Assembly: GCA_024291935.2 (NCBI GenBank)
Contig: CM044322.1
Span: 19,963,405 to 20,027,404 of the forward strand
From: Okapia johnstoni
Lineage: Eukaryota > Chordata > Mammalia > Artiodactyla > Giraffidae
DNA: 64,000 nucleotides
Direction of reading: 5' to 3'
Part shown: positions 47,890 to 59,510 of the stretch, piece by piece
Position numbering within the stretch: the stretch's first letter is position 1
How the letters are laid out: every line of letters begins with the position of its first letter
Position numbers and translations under genes: made by a program
Notes under the pieces: generated by a model
Seen by the model: only the letters and a program-made list of their open reading frames with translations
What the model was told of the DNA's origin: nothing
Databases searched by the model: none

Positions 47890-48384
47890 ATAGTTAATAC
47901 TAATATATCAATATTGGTTCATCAGTTGTGGCAAATGTGCATTAGTAAGATGTTAATATTGAGGAAAATAGGTGTGGAAACATGGGAATGCAGCAGTATC
48001 TTTATAATTCTTACACAAATCTAGAATTATTCTATCACAAAAATTTTGTTTAAAGAAAGCATAACAACATCAGTGTCTACACATATTGACTGCCTCTCTC
48101 GACACACACACACAGGCTCTCTTTTTTTCTGGAACAATCAGTAAATTATGAAAGAAAAATCATACAGTGCACAAAATACAGATACGATCAAGATGCCATT
48201 TACCTTGGATTTCTACCTCTTTCTTGTCTTCAAAGTGTTGCTGGCATTTTCAATGTGTAGGGATTTACGGTGAGAGGATAAAGTATAACTGGCCTGCTAT
48301 GAAAAGGAAGGGGGAAGTAAAACACTAGTTGATGTCGCAAACACTTCTTCCCCAGATCAGGGAGCTGGGAAGGGTACGTACTTG

Positions 48385-48655
48385 ACAACGAGAAGATGGT
48401 TAAGTCCTAAAGATCTAATGCAAGCATAGACATTATAGTCAACAATACTGTATTATAGGCTTCAAAATTGCTAAGAAATTAGATCTTAAATGTTCTCACC
48501 ACAAAAAAGAAATGATAAAGATGTGATGTGATAGACATGTTAACTGAAGCTACAGTGGCAATCATACTGCAATAAGGTAAATGTATCAAATCAACATTTT
48601 GTACAACTTCAACTTATACATGTTATATATTGATTATCTCTCAATTTTTATAATA
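48385..48655 (+). mobile_element. L1M 3' UTR
   Basis: Text such as gacattatagtcaacaatac, tgtattataggcttcaaaat, agaaattagatcttaaatgt and tatcaaatcaacattttgta matches old L1 3' UTRs. Confidence 0.75.
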
Positions 48656-48660
48656 TATTG

Positions 48661-48785
48661 GGAGTTCCCTGGTGGCCTAGTGGTTAGGATTCTGGGCTTT
48701 CACTGTCACGGCCTGGTCTTAATCCCTGTTTGAACCTGGGTTGAGATCTCGCAAGCTGTGCAATGCAGTCAAAAATAAATAAATC
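48661..48785 (+). mobile_element. CHR-1-type SINE
   Basis: The head (gagttccctggtggcctagt, gtggttaggattctgggctt) and a short body end in gcagtcaaaaataaataaat. Confidence 0.83.
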
Positions 48786-48794
48786 AAATTTTAT

Positions 48795-48970
48795 ATATAA
48801 ATTACACAAAAGCTGGGGTTTTTTTAGAAAAATTAATAAAATTAAAAAACCTCTAATCAGATTGATCAAGACAAAAAGGATACAAATTACCAACATCACA
48901 AGTGAAATGGTGATATCACTGCAGGGTCTAGACACATTAAACAGGTAAGAAAATACTATAACTAACATTA
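48795..48970 (+). mobile_element. L1 ORF2 fragment
   Basis: The codons around aaaaattaataaaattaaaa, aacctctaatcagattgatc and aagacaaaaaggatac correspond to the L1 ORF2 region encoding the '..NKIKKPLIR..' segment. Confidence 0.7.
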
Positions 48971-49659
48971 TGTCACTGAATCCAATGACTTAGAATGGCA
49001 TGTATATCTTATCTGATATCAAAACTGGCCTAAATTTCAGCTTCTTCTCTCCAGCTTTAACTGGTACCTCTGTTGCAAGCTATGGTTATTTGTGCACAAA
49101 GTGTGTTTCACTATACTATGCTCGTTTTTATAAAGTCCCCATTCGGGATTATTTTAGTATTTTCCTAAATAAACATTTTAGATACTTCTAGTTGCAAAAC
49201 CAACTATAAAAATTGTGGCTAAGGTGGGGTAATGGTGCCTTCTTTTCTTCTTTACAATATCCTATTTTGATACCAGATTATTTTACAAGAGTGAGAAAAG
49301 TTAAGATTTATAAAATTAAAAATGTGTTGTCTTTCTTGTTAGGTGTTAATGCCACTTGGCTCAATTCAGCCTTTATATGCTTCATGAAAGAAGCTAACTA
49401 CTGTTAAAATAACTCAGAACATTTTAGTAAAATACGTGTTTTCTAGTGATTGGTTATAAACAAACAGAAAAACTTTTCAACCTGGTATCTTATACATCTC
49501 AATGCTACATGTAGAAATAGAATTTCACTGTAGATAGAGCATCCACATTAATAAATATTAACATTTCATAATCAGTCTCTGTAAAACTCAAGTGAATGAA
49601 CACTCATTCTAGATGTGTTCTAAATCCCTTTCTCTCTCTCCTTGTTATTTGTAACAATA

Positions 49660-49995
49660 AGCAGTTTTGCAAATGCTGAATACACGACAGGATATCTGGC
49701 TTTCTTTTTTACCCCAGAAAATTGTGATCACTTTCTGTGTCATATGAATACAAGATCATTATTTATTATCTGCATTAGCTACTTTGTTGGACTGTTTTTG
49801 TATGCAATGATGTGGTCACTGGTTGAAGACAGAGTGAATAAGAGCGGTAACAATGGATAATCAGTTGCAGGAAGGGGGTTGTCTGAACACAATCCCACTT
49901 AAGATGTGGTAGCCATTGTTATCTTTTCTATAATCTGTGCGGCCTCTTGAGAGTGAAAAAAATCACAGTCGTTTGCTACCATTTTGAATAAAGTG
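49660..49995 (+). other. possible 3'-terminal exon or gene relic, unrecognised
   Basis: After a pyrimidine-rich tract and a gcag acceptor-like site at about 49665, an open frame runs to a TAA at 49858-49860. It encodes about 64 residues, including a hydrophobic segment (SLFIICISYFVGLFLYAMM), then a charged tail ending in GNNG. An AATAAA lies about 125 bp after the stop, near 49988. This layout fits a last exon of a membrane protein or a decayed pseudogene. Against it: no upstream exon was identified, the left flank is L1 and SINE, and such a short frame can arise by chance. I do not recognise the sequence. Confidence 0.25.
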
Positions 49996-50757
49996 ATTTT
50001 TGACTCTTCCCCCATTCCAACATGGTCTGAATCAGCTACTCTCAAATTTCAGTCTTAAAGCTCCTTTCTTCCTCCTTCTCCCTCTCCCACTTTTCAATTC
50101 CTTCTCTTCCAGTTCTTTATTTTCTCAAGTTAAAAGAGCAGTACTCTACTTTTAGCCACAAAGGAAGAAGAGTATTGTAGAGAAAGAATAGCCTTTAGAA
50201 TTAGACTGACAGGAGTGAGAATTTTGCCTTCATCAAAGAAGTTACTTTGTTTTTAAGGTCTCAGTCAGTGGTACACTAGAGCCTGCTCATACTGCTGGAA
50301 GGCCAAACATTCGCTTCTCTTCCCAAGTTCTCTTCACTGACTTCATCTGAAACTAGTTGATAGCTTGGAATCAGCCATGATGGAAGCATTTGCTCCACAG
50401 AAACTAACAAATGCTTCATACCAGGGCTTTTTTTTTTTAAACTAAGGAATTAGTTGTTGAGCATTCACCTACACAATATTGGTTTAGTTTCCACATTTCT
50501 CAAACAGGCTGATAACATCAACTCTGAAAATATGTTGCAAGAATTTCAAATACTCTAAGTAAAACGCCTAGCAAAATGCCAGACGTATATAAAGCATTTA
50601 GTATGTGGTAGATGGAACACTGTTATGGTATTACAGAGTCTGGCTATCTGAAAGCAGAGCATTAAAAAAGCCATGTAAGCTATGAAATCAATAATGGAAA
50701 AGTGTAACAGAACCCATTTGCAGGGCAGGAATAGAGATGCAGACACAGAGAACAGAT
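49996..50757. other. unassigned sequence
   Basis: A C/T-rich tract (about 50060-50115) and a T10 run at about 50428 are present. No gene was recognised. Confidence 0.45.
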
Positions 50758-51038
50758 GATGTGGACACAGCAGGGTGGGACGAGGGGAACGAGATGAATT
50801 GGAAGACCAGGATTGACATATATACAATATCATGTGTAAGTTAGACGGCTAGTGGGAACCTGCTATATGACAGAAGGAGCTCAGCTCAGTGCTCTGTGAC
50901 GACCTAGAGGGGTGGGACGGCAGGTAGAACAGGAGGGGATATGTGTACACAGACAGCTGATTCACTTCATTGTACAGCAGCAACTAACACAACATTGTAA
51001 AGCAACTATACCCCAATAAATTAAAAAAAAAAAAAAAA
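50758..51038 (+). mobile_element. L1 3' UTR with poly(A)
   Basis: The GC-richer ruminant L1 3' UTR is evident: gatgtggacacagcagggtg, agtgggaacctgctatatga, agctcagtgctctgtgacg, acctagaggggtgggacgg, and the ending gcaactataccccaataaa plus about 16 A. Among the L1 tails in this window it looks comparatively well preserved. Confidence 0.92.
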
Positions 51039-51219
51039 GCTCACCTTTATTTTAGTAGGGTTGTTCGATCCTTCAGAATTTATAAATGGGAAAAATTAAA
51101 ATAGTATTCCATACAATACATCTCAATTAATGGGAACAATATTTTTTTTTTCATCTCCTCCAATTCTCCAGGTTCCCTTTTAATTATGATCTTCTCTGTT
51201 TAAGTTGTCAGCCAACACT

Positions 51220-51440
51220 TGTGCACACGAGTTCAGTCACTCAGTCGTGCTCAACTCTGTGACGCATGGGCTGTAGCCCACCAGGCTCCTCTCTTCATGG
51301 CATTTTCAAGGCAAGAATACTGGAGTGGGTTGCCATTTCCTCCTCCAGGAGATCTTCCTAACCCAGGGATTGAACCTGCACTTCCTGAGCTCCTGCATTG
51401 GCAGGCAGATTCTTTACCAGTGAGCCGTCTGGGAAGCCCA
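51220..51440 (-). mobile_element. Bov-tA SINE
   Basis: The reverse-oriented element runs from gttcagtcactcagtcgtg to the tRNA head read as gggcttcccagacggctcac. A small deletion lies in the gcgaccccatgg segment. Confidence 0.92.
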
Positions 51441-51575
51441 TCAGTCACTACTACATATCATATAAATGCAGACTTTTTGAGTAGTGACTTGGACGGATTC
51501 AGAAAGCCACAAGACCTATGAGGAAGTATTATAAAAGGGAAGTCATGAATGGAGGTAATTTAGTAACTATAATTA

Positions 51576-51781
51576 CTTCCTTGGTAGCTCAGACAATGAA
51601 GAATTCGCCTGCAATGAAGGAGACCCAAGTTTGATCCCTGGGTCAGTAAGATCCCCTAGAGAAGGGAATGGTTATCCACACCAGTATTCTTGTCTGGAGA
51701 ATTCCATGTACAGAGGAGCCTGGCAGGCTACAGTCCATGGGGTCGCAAGAGTCAGACACAACTGAGCAACGAATGCTTTTC
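51576..51781 (+). mobile_element. Bov-tA SINE with 14-bp TSD
   Basis: Flanked by perfect copies of agtaactataatta at 51562-51575 and 51782-51795. The head is slightly diverged (ttccttggtagctcagacaa), and the body and end are typical. Confidence 0.95.
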
Positions 51782-51795
51782 AGTAACTATAATTA

Positions 51796-52689
51796 AGCAT
51801 GTATTAGGTTCACCATTAGGATCATCTGTTCACTATTTCTTAGGACACTAAAGCAAGATTTTGGCTTCCACTGGAAAAAGAGAAATTTAAATTAGTGTGG
51901 AAAGCAATACCAAAAATTTAATTTTCATTATTATTTTTATTATTATAAAAGTGACCTTCTCCTAAACAAAGTGGTAGAAGAGAAGGGATTATTGTCACCA
52001 ACAATCTTGGATTGTAATCCATACTCCTGGGTCTTGTGTTTGAAGCTTTCCCAGTTTACTGAAGACTTCAGAAATTTGAGCAAAATCTCTTGCCTATAGT
52101 GTATGCATAACAAACTGACTTACAATACTTCATTTAAAAAGATCACTTGGACACCTCCACGTGTCTCAGAGTAAAAAGTGTTTATAAGTCTGTTTAGAAA
52201 GATACTGTTTTTCCTCTCTTCATCAAATAATGATTTGAATGTTTTTTTACTTCAGCTCTTATAAATACCAGGTTTTCATTTCAGATTACTGCTCTATTGC
52301 AAACATCACATAAATGAAACAAATTATTTAAATAATTTTATTTTCACATTCTTTGTTTCAAGTGATTAGTACCCACATTTCCTACTCAGTCCTATATATC
52401 CTCTGATGCTTATTTATTACTTTTATTGAAGTTCATTTTTTTACAGTAATCTAATGTCTAAATGTTTGCACTGGTATTAAGAAGTCCTCAAATTCCTTTC
52501 TCATCACTGACACAAGTCTTAAGATCACTAATGCTCCAAAAGCCAAAAATCAACTCAATAAGCAACACTCAACATAGAACCTGAAAACCATAATAACAAG
52601 AGAAATAAACTCTTCAATATGAGATTCAAGTTTTAGCTATGAATAATTTGAAACTTTATGAAATGATGAACATCAAAATTAGAAATGTT
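51796..52689. other. unassigned sequence
   Basis: AT-rich, with no recognisable exon or element. Confidence 0.45.
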
Positions 52690-53020
52690 GAGACTTCTGT
52701 GGTGGCCCAGTAGTTGGGTATTCGCCTGCCAATGTAGGGTACACAGGTTCAATCCCTATCTGGGAGGATCCCAGATGCCACAGGGCAGCTAAGCTAAGTC
52801 CATGCACCACAGCTACTGAGCCTGCGTGCTGCAACTACTGAAGCCCGCACATCTAGAGCCTGTGCTCCACAAGAGCAGCCACTGCAATGAGAAGCTCATG
52901 CACCACACCCAGAGTAGATCCTGCTCACCATAACCAGAGAAAGCTATTGTGCAACAATGAATACCCAGTGTAGCCAAAAATAAATAAATAATCTTTTTTT
53001 TTTTTTACAAAAAAAGATTG
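52690..53020 (+). mobile_element. CHR-2-type SINE with 8-bp TSD
   Basis: The full CHR body (ctactgaagcccgcacatct, gaataccc agtgtagcc) is followed by aaataaataaat and a T-rich then A-rich tail. The direct repeat gaaatgtt is at 52682-52689 and 53021-53028. Confidence 0.86.
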
Positions 53021-53051
53021 GAAATGTTTTTCTAGTCTAAAACTTAATAGT

Positions 53052-53650
53052 TATTGTTGTTGTTCAGTTGCTCAGTCGTGTCTGACTCTTTGCGACCTCA
53101 TGGACTGCAGTACACCAGGCTTCCCTGTCCTTCACCATCTCCCAGTTTTCTCACATTCATGTGCATTGAGTTGGTGATGCCATCCAACCATCTCATCCTC
53201 TGTTGTCCCCTTCTCCTTCCTGCCTTCAATCTTTCCCAGTATCACAGTCTTTTCCAATGAATTGACTCTTCACGTCAGGTGGCCGAAGCATTGGAGCTTC
53301 AGCTTCAACATCATCCTTCCAATGAATATTCAGGGTTGATTTCCTTTAGGATTGACTGGTTGGATCTCCTTGCTGTCCAAGGGACTCTTTAGAGTCTTCT
53401 CCAGCACCACAGTTCGAAAGCATCAATTCTTTGACCCCCAGCATTCTTTATGCTCCAACTCTTATATCCATACATGACTACCGGAAAAACTATATCTTTG
53501 ACTGTACACACTTTTGTCAGCAAAGTAATGTCTCTGCTTTTTAATACGTTGTCTAGGTTTATCATAGCTTTTCTTCCAAAGAGCAAGTGTCTTTTAATTT
53601 CATGGCTGCAGTCACCATCCACAGTGATTTTGGAGCCCAGGAAAATAAAG
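53052..53650 (-). mobile_element. BovB LINE 3' end, about 600 bp
   Basis: This is the longest BovB fragment in the window. It contains the 3' terminus, the arginine-rich region, the YGYKSW-like and RDITLLTKV-like codons and, further 5', text equivalent to KRHLLFGRKAM. The frame has at least one frameshift, so it is older than the copy at 23.5 kb. Confidence 0.94.
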
Positions 53651-53736
53651 CATTATGGGGCATTATCTATTATTAACTACAAAAATTATTTACAGAATAC
53701 CTTAGAATTAGTCAAGTTCTATGGTCCTTTAAATTC

Positions 53737-53862
53737 TGGAGAAGGAAATGGTAACACACTCCAATATTCTTGCCTGGAGATTCCCATGGACAGGGGAGCC
53801 TGGAAGGCTACAGTCCACAGGGTCGCAGAGAGTCAGACATGACTGAGTGACTACACTATGGT
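53737..53862 (+). mobile_element. headless BovA SINE fragment
   Basis: Only the BovA body is present (ctggagaaggaaatggtaac to gtcagacatgactgagtgac), without the tRNA-derived head. Confidence 0.88.
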
Positions 53863-53889
53863 AGTCACTTTAAATTAGCCATTTATACT

Positions 53890-54290
53890 AAAGTTGTAGG
53901 TGTGCTCCCTGCCTACCTTTCTGGAACCATCTAACACCACCAATGACCCTTCCCACTCAGCATTATTTGGTTTCTATAGTTTTCCTAACACACTATCCTT
54001 CATCACTCCAGAGGGCCTTTCCAATGTTGTTCCTTCAGACTAAATGTTCTCCCAGTGCTCCCTCTACTTTAAATCCCAGTTCAAATATCACTTCCTCAGA
54101 GAAGTCCCACCTTATCTCCCAGTGAAAGCCACATTCCTTTTCTTGACACCGCTTACCAGTTTATATTTACATATCCATTATTTGTGTAACTAAACTTCAG
54201 GCTCTATGATAGCAGGAACTGTCTATTTCTGTTCATCATTGTTAACCTCAGGATGCAGCACAGTCTCTGGCACATGGTAGGTGAATGAAT
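53890..54290 (+). mobile_element. L2 LINE 3' region
   Basis: A well-ordered match to the familiar L2 end: aaatcccagttcaaatatca, cttcctcagagaagtccc, cttcaggctctatgatagca, ggaactgtctatttctgttc, cagtctctggcacatggtag and gtgaatgaatgaagg. Confidence 0.72.
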
Positions 54291-54859
54291 GAAGGATATC
54301 CACAAATTAGTACAAACTAAACTTCATCTAACCAATGTTAGATGTAATTCAAGATCACAGCATAACTACTGAATCCCTAATAACACTGCTGGATACAGTA
54401 TTATCAAAACTTAAGAAAAATATCATATTGAAGCCTATTGGTACCATTGAATGTATTAGCTTCCAAAGGCCTAACTCAGGCACTTTGTTTTTTTCTCAAT
54501 AGCAGGGAAATTTTGAGTACTTCTCAGACAGTATCACATCCTGTATGCATGACACTGTTCTCTCACCTACTCATGTTACCCACTGTACCTTTAAAAAAAT
54601 ATATAAAAGAAGGAAATATTCCGAGGAAGGCGATTCCAGAGATAGCACATTTCAGATCTGTTTACCATATAATAGTCTACACTGATAGAATCCTCCAAGT
54701 AGAACATTAAAATTACAATTAATATATAATATATTTATAATATATACAATTAATATTATATGTTTTAATTTTATATATAGTTTAATATTATATGATTAAC
54801 CAACTCTGATTCAACATCAACTGTCTAAAGCGTTTATTAAGACTCATATAATAAGAGAG
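54291..54859. other. unassigned, with AT-only block near 54715-54800
   Basis: A 90-codon plus-strand ORF (54438-54710) shows no domain and ends beside an ATATAAT-rich low-complexity block. Confidence 0.4.
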
Positions 54860-55005
54860 TTTTCAAGGCAGAAGCCGATGTGTCTCCCTTTGCCTGGTAA
54901 AGTAATAAAGTTATGCTTTTCTACTTCACCCAAAACTCTGTCTCTGAGATTTGATTCAGCAACAGTGCACAGAGGGGTCAAGGGTTTCGATAACTATACA
55001 CCATA
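54860..55005 (+). mobile_element. 3' fragment of an ERV LTR
   Basis: The ending resembles bovine LTR 3' regions: tgcctggtaaagtaataaag, cttctacttcacccaaaac, tctgtctctgagatttgatt, cagcaacagtgcacagagg. Only the last 130-150 bp is present and no flanking duplication was found. Confidence 0.6.
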
Positions 55006-55099
55006 ACAAAAGTCTCTTTAAAATTATAATTTGTACCAACACTAATTATTATTCCACTGACATTAAAAAATTTTCCTGTGATCAGGTGTTATGAAAAAA

Positions 55100-55300
55100 A
55101 AAAATTCTGAACTCTACTCAGTACTGTGTAATAACCTATGATGGAAAAGAATCTGAAAAAGGATACATGTATACATATAACTAATCACTTTGCTACACAC
55201 ATGAAACTAACAACACTGTAAATCAACACACCACCGTAAATAATTGCCAATATAAAATAGAATTTATTTTAATTTAAAAATAAAATTAAAAAAGGAAAGA
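55100..55300 (+). mobile_element. L1 3' tail
   Basis: The terminal phrases (gaatctgaaaaaggatacat, actaatcactttgctacac, gaaactaacaacactgtaaatcaac, caatataaaatag) are those of an L1 3' end, followed by a degraded A-rich tail. Confidence 0.78.
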
Positions 55301-55876
55301 TTGTGAGGCCAAGTCTCAGCTCAAAGAAAAGAAAACTGTGAAAGATTATAAATGAAACGTCAGCAGGTGTTCAAAAGCCTAGGAGAGCAGTGGCATATAT
55401 GTCGTATATTTGCCCATTCTAGTTAAATGGCATGTATTTTTTTATTTATGAGAGAATTTAAAATGTTTGTGTGAGTCACATGAATGTTTTTTATCCGAAT
55501 ATATAACTGGAATATATGCCAAGAGGGGAAAACAGCATAGGTTGAAAAGGACAGTGCCTTGAGAGGCTGTAACTACCTAAATTACTGATTGCCCAGACAA
55601 AACAAAGAGGCTTTCACTACATAGCCAGTTCTGACAGGTTTCTCCAACTTGAAAACCTTAGCACAGAATGTTTCCACTCTGAAAATATCACCCCACTTTC
55701 AATGCCATATGGAAACAGAAAGTTCTGACACAATAAATTTTTAAAACATGTGAACCAAATGGAATAAAATCATAAAATATAAAGTGCTATCACCATTACT
55801 ATTGTTGTTCGAAAAAGAAAAGGTTCAGAAATGATATCACATATCTTCTCACCACCTTTAAAATGGAATGAAAGTA
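55301..55876. other. unassigned sequence
   Basis: No feature could be supported. Confidence 0.4.
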
Positions 55877-55952
55877 TGGGGTTGGCCCAAAAGTTCGTCT
55901 GGGGCTTTTCTATAACATCTTACCAAAAACCCGAACTTTATGGCCAACCTTA
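55877..55952. mobile_element. second mariner-type MITE, hairpin (mir-2284/2285-like)
   Basis: The left half (ggttggcccaaaagttcgtc, ggggcttttc) pairs with the right half (aaaaacccgaacttta, tggccaacc) around a loop at tataacatcttacc. The element is about 76 bp and lies between TA dinucleotides. It is closer than the 43.3-kb copy to the canonical aagttcgt motif, but the stem has lost several bases on the right. Confidence 0.82.
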
Positions 55953-56580
55953 TATTGACCATAAATTATTTTCTAATGAAGATAAAAGTGTAGTAATGGT
56001 CTAGCAAAATAAACTGCATTAATTAAATAATTTAGTTATTGGATAATAACTATGAAACTCCATAGCCATTATTATGTGTAACTTTTCAAAAGAATGTCAA
56101 TGTTTATAATAAACACAAAATAAACTGTGATAAAAAATAAAGTTTAAAATATAAATATGTTTGGTGAAAAGTAGGCATATACATGCATGCACAGAATATT
56201 TCTGGATGGATACCATGGCATTAATGGTTAGCTCTGGGAGAGAGGCCTGAAAAGCTGGGTGGGTCTAGAGCAGGAAGTGGACTTCCCTGTCATCATATTG
56301 CCTTGAGGTTGTCATAATGTTTTCCTTATCATGTGACTTTCTCCCCTAAAAAGTTAATAAAAGTTTTCTAAGTTAAATGAATGGAACTAAGTAGGAATAA
56401 TTAACCATTCCTATACCTTAACTAAAAAGGGAAAAATGTAAAAATCGTGGAAGATCTAAGATCTCTCTCGGCATTTTATTGAGAAAACTGAAACATTTAA
56501 GAAATTCTGTTCTCCCAAAGTTAGTAGTCAAATCAGTGACATTGGCTCTAAAATCTAGAACTTCTCTATTCTCAGTAACA

Positions 56581-56671
56581 TGCCAAGTACTATATCATTC
56601 TATCTCATCTTAGTTATGAAAGTAATGTGCCAAGTACTGTATCATTCTATCTCATCTTAGTTATAAAAGTA
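56581..56671. repeat. tandem duplication, 47-bp period
   Basis: The unit tgccaagtact ... tagttatRaaagta occurs twice (56581 and 56628), with only about two differences in 44 aligned bases. The second copy stops just short of a full unit. Confidence 0.92.
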
Positions 56672-57087
56672 TCATGAGCTCCACAGAACAGTAGAACCTT
56701 CCTAAAACCATCTCTTGACCGACTCTAGGTAAGCACCATATAGCAATCAGGATTTGATAGTAATTTTTACTGATTTAAAACAGGCAACTCAAGCTGAAAT
56801 CTGGCAGGATAATTATTTTTTAAAAGGAGCTCAGGAAGGAGCTGAATTTAGCTCATCAAGGAACTAGCTGCTGCCTGCAATTGTCCTTGAAAAGTAAATG
56901 CCAAAGTCAAAGGGTTCACGCATGAACTCTTTGGGCTGCTTAAATCCAGAAGCAGAAGCAGGAAACTAATTAGCCTCTCATTTATGATCTGTTTGGGCCT
57001 TCTTGACTGACCTAATTATAACTCATCTCCAGTGCAACCTAATCATTTAGGGAATTTAGTCTAGAAACAGTTCAATTTCATCTAAGC
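56672..57087. other. unassigned sequence
   Basis: No repeat or coding signal was recognised. Confidence 0.4.
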
Positions 57088-57099
57088 TATGGAATCCAT

Positions 57100-57300
57100 T
57101 GGGCTTTCCTTGTGGCTCAGCTGGTAAAGAATCCACCCACAATGCAGGAGACCTGGGTTTGATCCCTGGGTTGGGAAATTCCCTGGAGAAGGGAAAGGCC
57201 ACCCACTCCAGTATTCTGGCCTGGAGAATTTCATGGACTTTATAGTCCATGGGGTCGCAAAGAGTCAGACATGACTGAGCAACTTTCACTTCACTTCACT
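57100..57300 (+). mobile_element. Bov-tA/ART2A-type SINE with 12-bp TSD
   Basis: Flanked by perfect copies of tatggaatccat (57088-57099 and 57301-57312). The head (gggctttccttgtggctcag) and body (cagtattctggcctggagaa, tttatagtccatggggtcgc) are of the ART2A type, and it ends in repeated ttcact units. Confidence 0.95.
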
Positions 57301-57312
57301 TATGGAATCCAT

Positions 57313-57934
57313 AACTTAGGTGCCACCCTGAAAAGAGAAGTCCTCATTAACTCTTCTTCCCCCAATGATACACTTACTTGAAAGATATTTTACAGCATCA
57401 TTCAGTTTAAATCCAATATGTGTTAGAAAAGACATTTTTATTTCAGCAAAAATAAATGCATTTAGATTTTTCCAATTTAATATATTAGAATCTTGTATTA
57501 ATATTGGATGGCAAATAAAAAAGGAAATACAACAAATATTAGAACAGAAAAATCCTTAAACCAATTCCCAAATAGTTAAGACATAGAAAGATACAGATAA
57601 GAGATAAACAGATATTCTAAAAAGACAACTAGGAGGAAATACTGAATGACCTAAATTAAGCATTTAGAGAGAAGTCTAATAGATTTCTCTATTAGAAAAA
57701 GATCATATGATAATGCTTTTTTCATATCATACTCATTTATTAGGAGACAAAGACTTGTCTGCAACTTCTTAGAAAAAGGAATAGAACAAAGGAAAAGATT
57801 ACATCGACTAAGCAAAATTTGTCCACCAGTCACTGCCTCGCCATACAGTATGAACTGTGGTCATACATACAGGAATAACTGGAAAGAGGGGGAGACTTAA
57901 AGAGAAAAGATTTTATTCAAAAAAAAAGAATGTT
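57313..57934. other. unassigned sequence
   Basis: AT-rich with no supported feature. Short ORFs on both strands appear to be chance. Confidence 0.4.
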
Positions 57935-57944
57935 TTTTAATGTT

Positions 57945-58222
57945 GTTGCTGCTGCTGCTGCTGCTAAGTAGCTTCAGTCGTGTCTGACTCTGTGCGACCC
58001 CATAGACGGCAGCCCATCAGGCTCCGCTGTCCCTGGGATTCTCCAGGCAAGAACACTGGAGTGGGTTGCCATTGCCTTCTCCAGTGCATGAAAGGGAAAA
58101 GTGAAAGTGAAGTCACTCAGTTGTGTCCAACTCTTAGCGACCCCATGGACTGCACCCTACGAGGCTTCTCCATGGGATTTTCCAGGCAAGAGTACTGGAG
58201 TGGGGTGCCATTGCCTTCTCCG
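57945..58222 (-). mobile_element. Bov-A2 SINE with TSD
   Basis: A complete reverse dimer: (GCT)n head, two BovA units and the end ttgccttctcc. It is flanked by ttttaatgtt at 57935-57944 and 58223-58232. Confidence 0.95.
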
Positions 58223-58497
58223 TTTTAATGTTAGACTTGATTATTAATACAAAATACTTCTTTTTAAGCTTGTTTGTCATAACTGATATACTGGAAAGCT
58301 TTACCCAATAATTAAAATTCCTCTCCTGGAATGTGGCAGAATAAAGATTCAATGACAGTATGTCAGCTTTTCCTCTTAAGTTTTAATGAAATGGTTTCAA
58401 GAAATCTAATTCATTTTCAAAAATGGATTTCCTCAACTATAGGATTTCAATCCCTACTTTTGCTAGTCAAAAAGGGAAGAAGTGATGGTAAAGGTGT

Positions 58498-58702
58498 GTG
58501 TGTATGCGTGTTAATCTCTCAAGCATGTCCAATGCTTTGCAACCCCATGGACTGTAGCTTGCCAGTCTTCTCTGTTCATGGAATTCTCCAGGCAAGAGTA
58601 CTGGAGCGGGTTGCCATTCCCTTCTCCAGGTGATCTTCCTGACCCAGGGATTGAACCTGGGTCTCCTGCACTGCAGGTAGCTTCTTTACCATCTGAGCCA
58701 TC
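58498..58702 (-). mobile_element. Bov-tA SINE
   Basis: Reverse-oriented; a short TG-rich start near 58496 leads into aatctctcaagcatgtccaa. The tRNA-derived head ends at 58702. Confidence 0.9.
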
Positions 58703-59404
58703 AATCTCAGTGAACCTCAGGGAATGTCATTGTGCTCCAAGGTTCACAGAAAGGGAACCAACTCCTTCCACACTTGTTAGATTCCATCAGGACCTCAGAG
58801 ACTCTTTCAATTACATATTCAAAACTATAAACCATTCGTTTAAATTGTGTAATTTCAGGGAGTACCCAAACCCCAGATTAGGACCTTTTGCTCTAAAAAA
58901 GAATGATAGGTCTATACACTGTCAGCCAAGGCAAATGTTATATTTAGACACACGCTACCATGTGATGATAGTGTTTTATTTTATAGTTCACTTACTCCTT
59001 GTACCCTATGGTAAAGATTGTTATTTCCGGAAACAACAACACGATTAACAAGCCACAAAAAGCTTACTACAGACACACTGGACTGTCAGAACTATTATCC
59101 TCTTCACCATTTCTCTAGGGTGATGGTTCAGATTAGGGGCTATGTGCCCCTAGAAGGCACTCTGGAAACCTGTGAGGGTATTTTCAGTTACCACAGTAAC
59201 TAGAAGTTGTCACAAAGGTTTCGAGTTCTCTTTCTTCTCTACCATTCTGGGGAGGGAGGACGAAGAAAGAACAAGCAGGTTAAACATCTTGAAATTCATG
59301 CCTATTTCTATGCAGTGAAGAATGTTCTACCATTCATGTAGGTGAAAACCTAGTTCGTAATTATCTAAGCCTAAAACTTAAATCTGTTCTACAAATAAAT
59401 ATAA
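58703..59404. other. unassigned sequence
   Basis: The stretch 59110-59210 (ggttcagattaggggctatg, ggaaacctgtgagggtattt) vaguely recalls a hAT-type relic but was not assignable. Confidence 0.4.
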
Positions 59405-59510
59405 GGTTGTTGCTGTCGTTCAGTCACTAAGTTGAGTCTGACTCTTTGCGACCCCATGAACTGCATCACGCCAGGGTTCTCTGTCCATCACTGTCTCCTG
59501 GAGTTTGCTA
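59405..59510 (-). mobile_element. short BovB/BovA 3' fragment
   Basis: About 105 bp of the BovB 3' end in reverse (gttcagtcactaagttgagt to ctcctggagtttgct). Confidence 0.85.
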
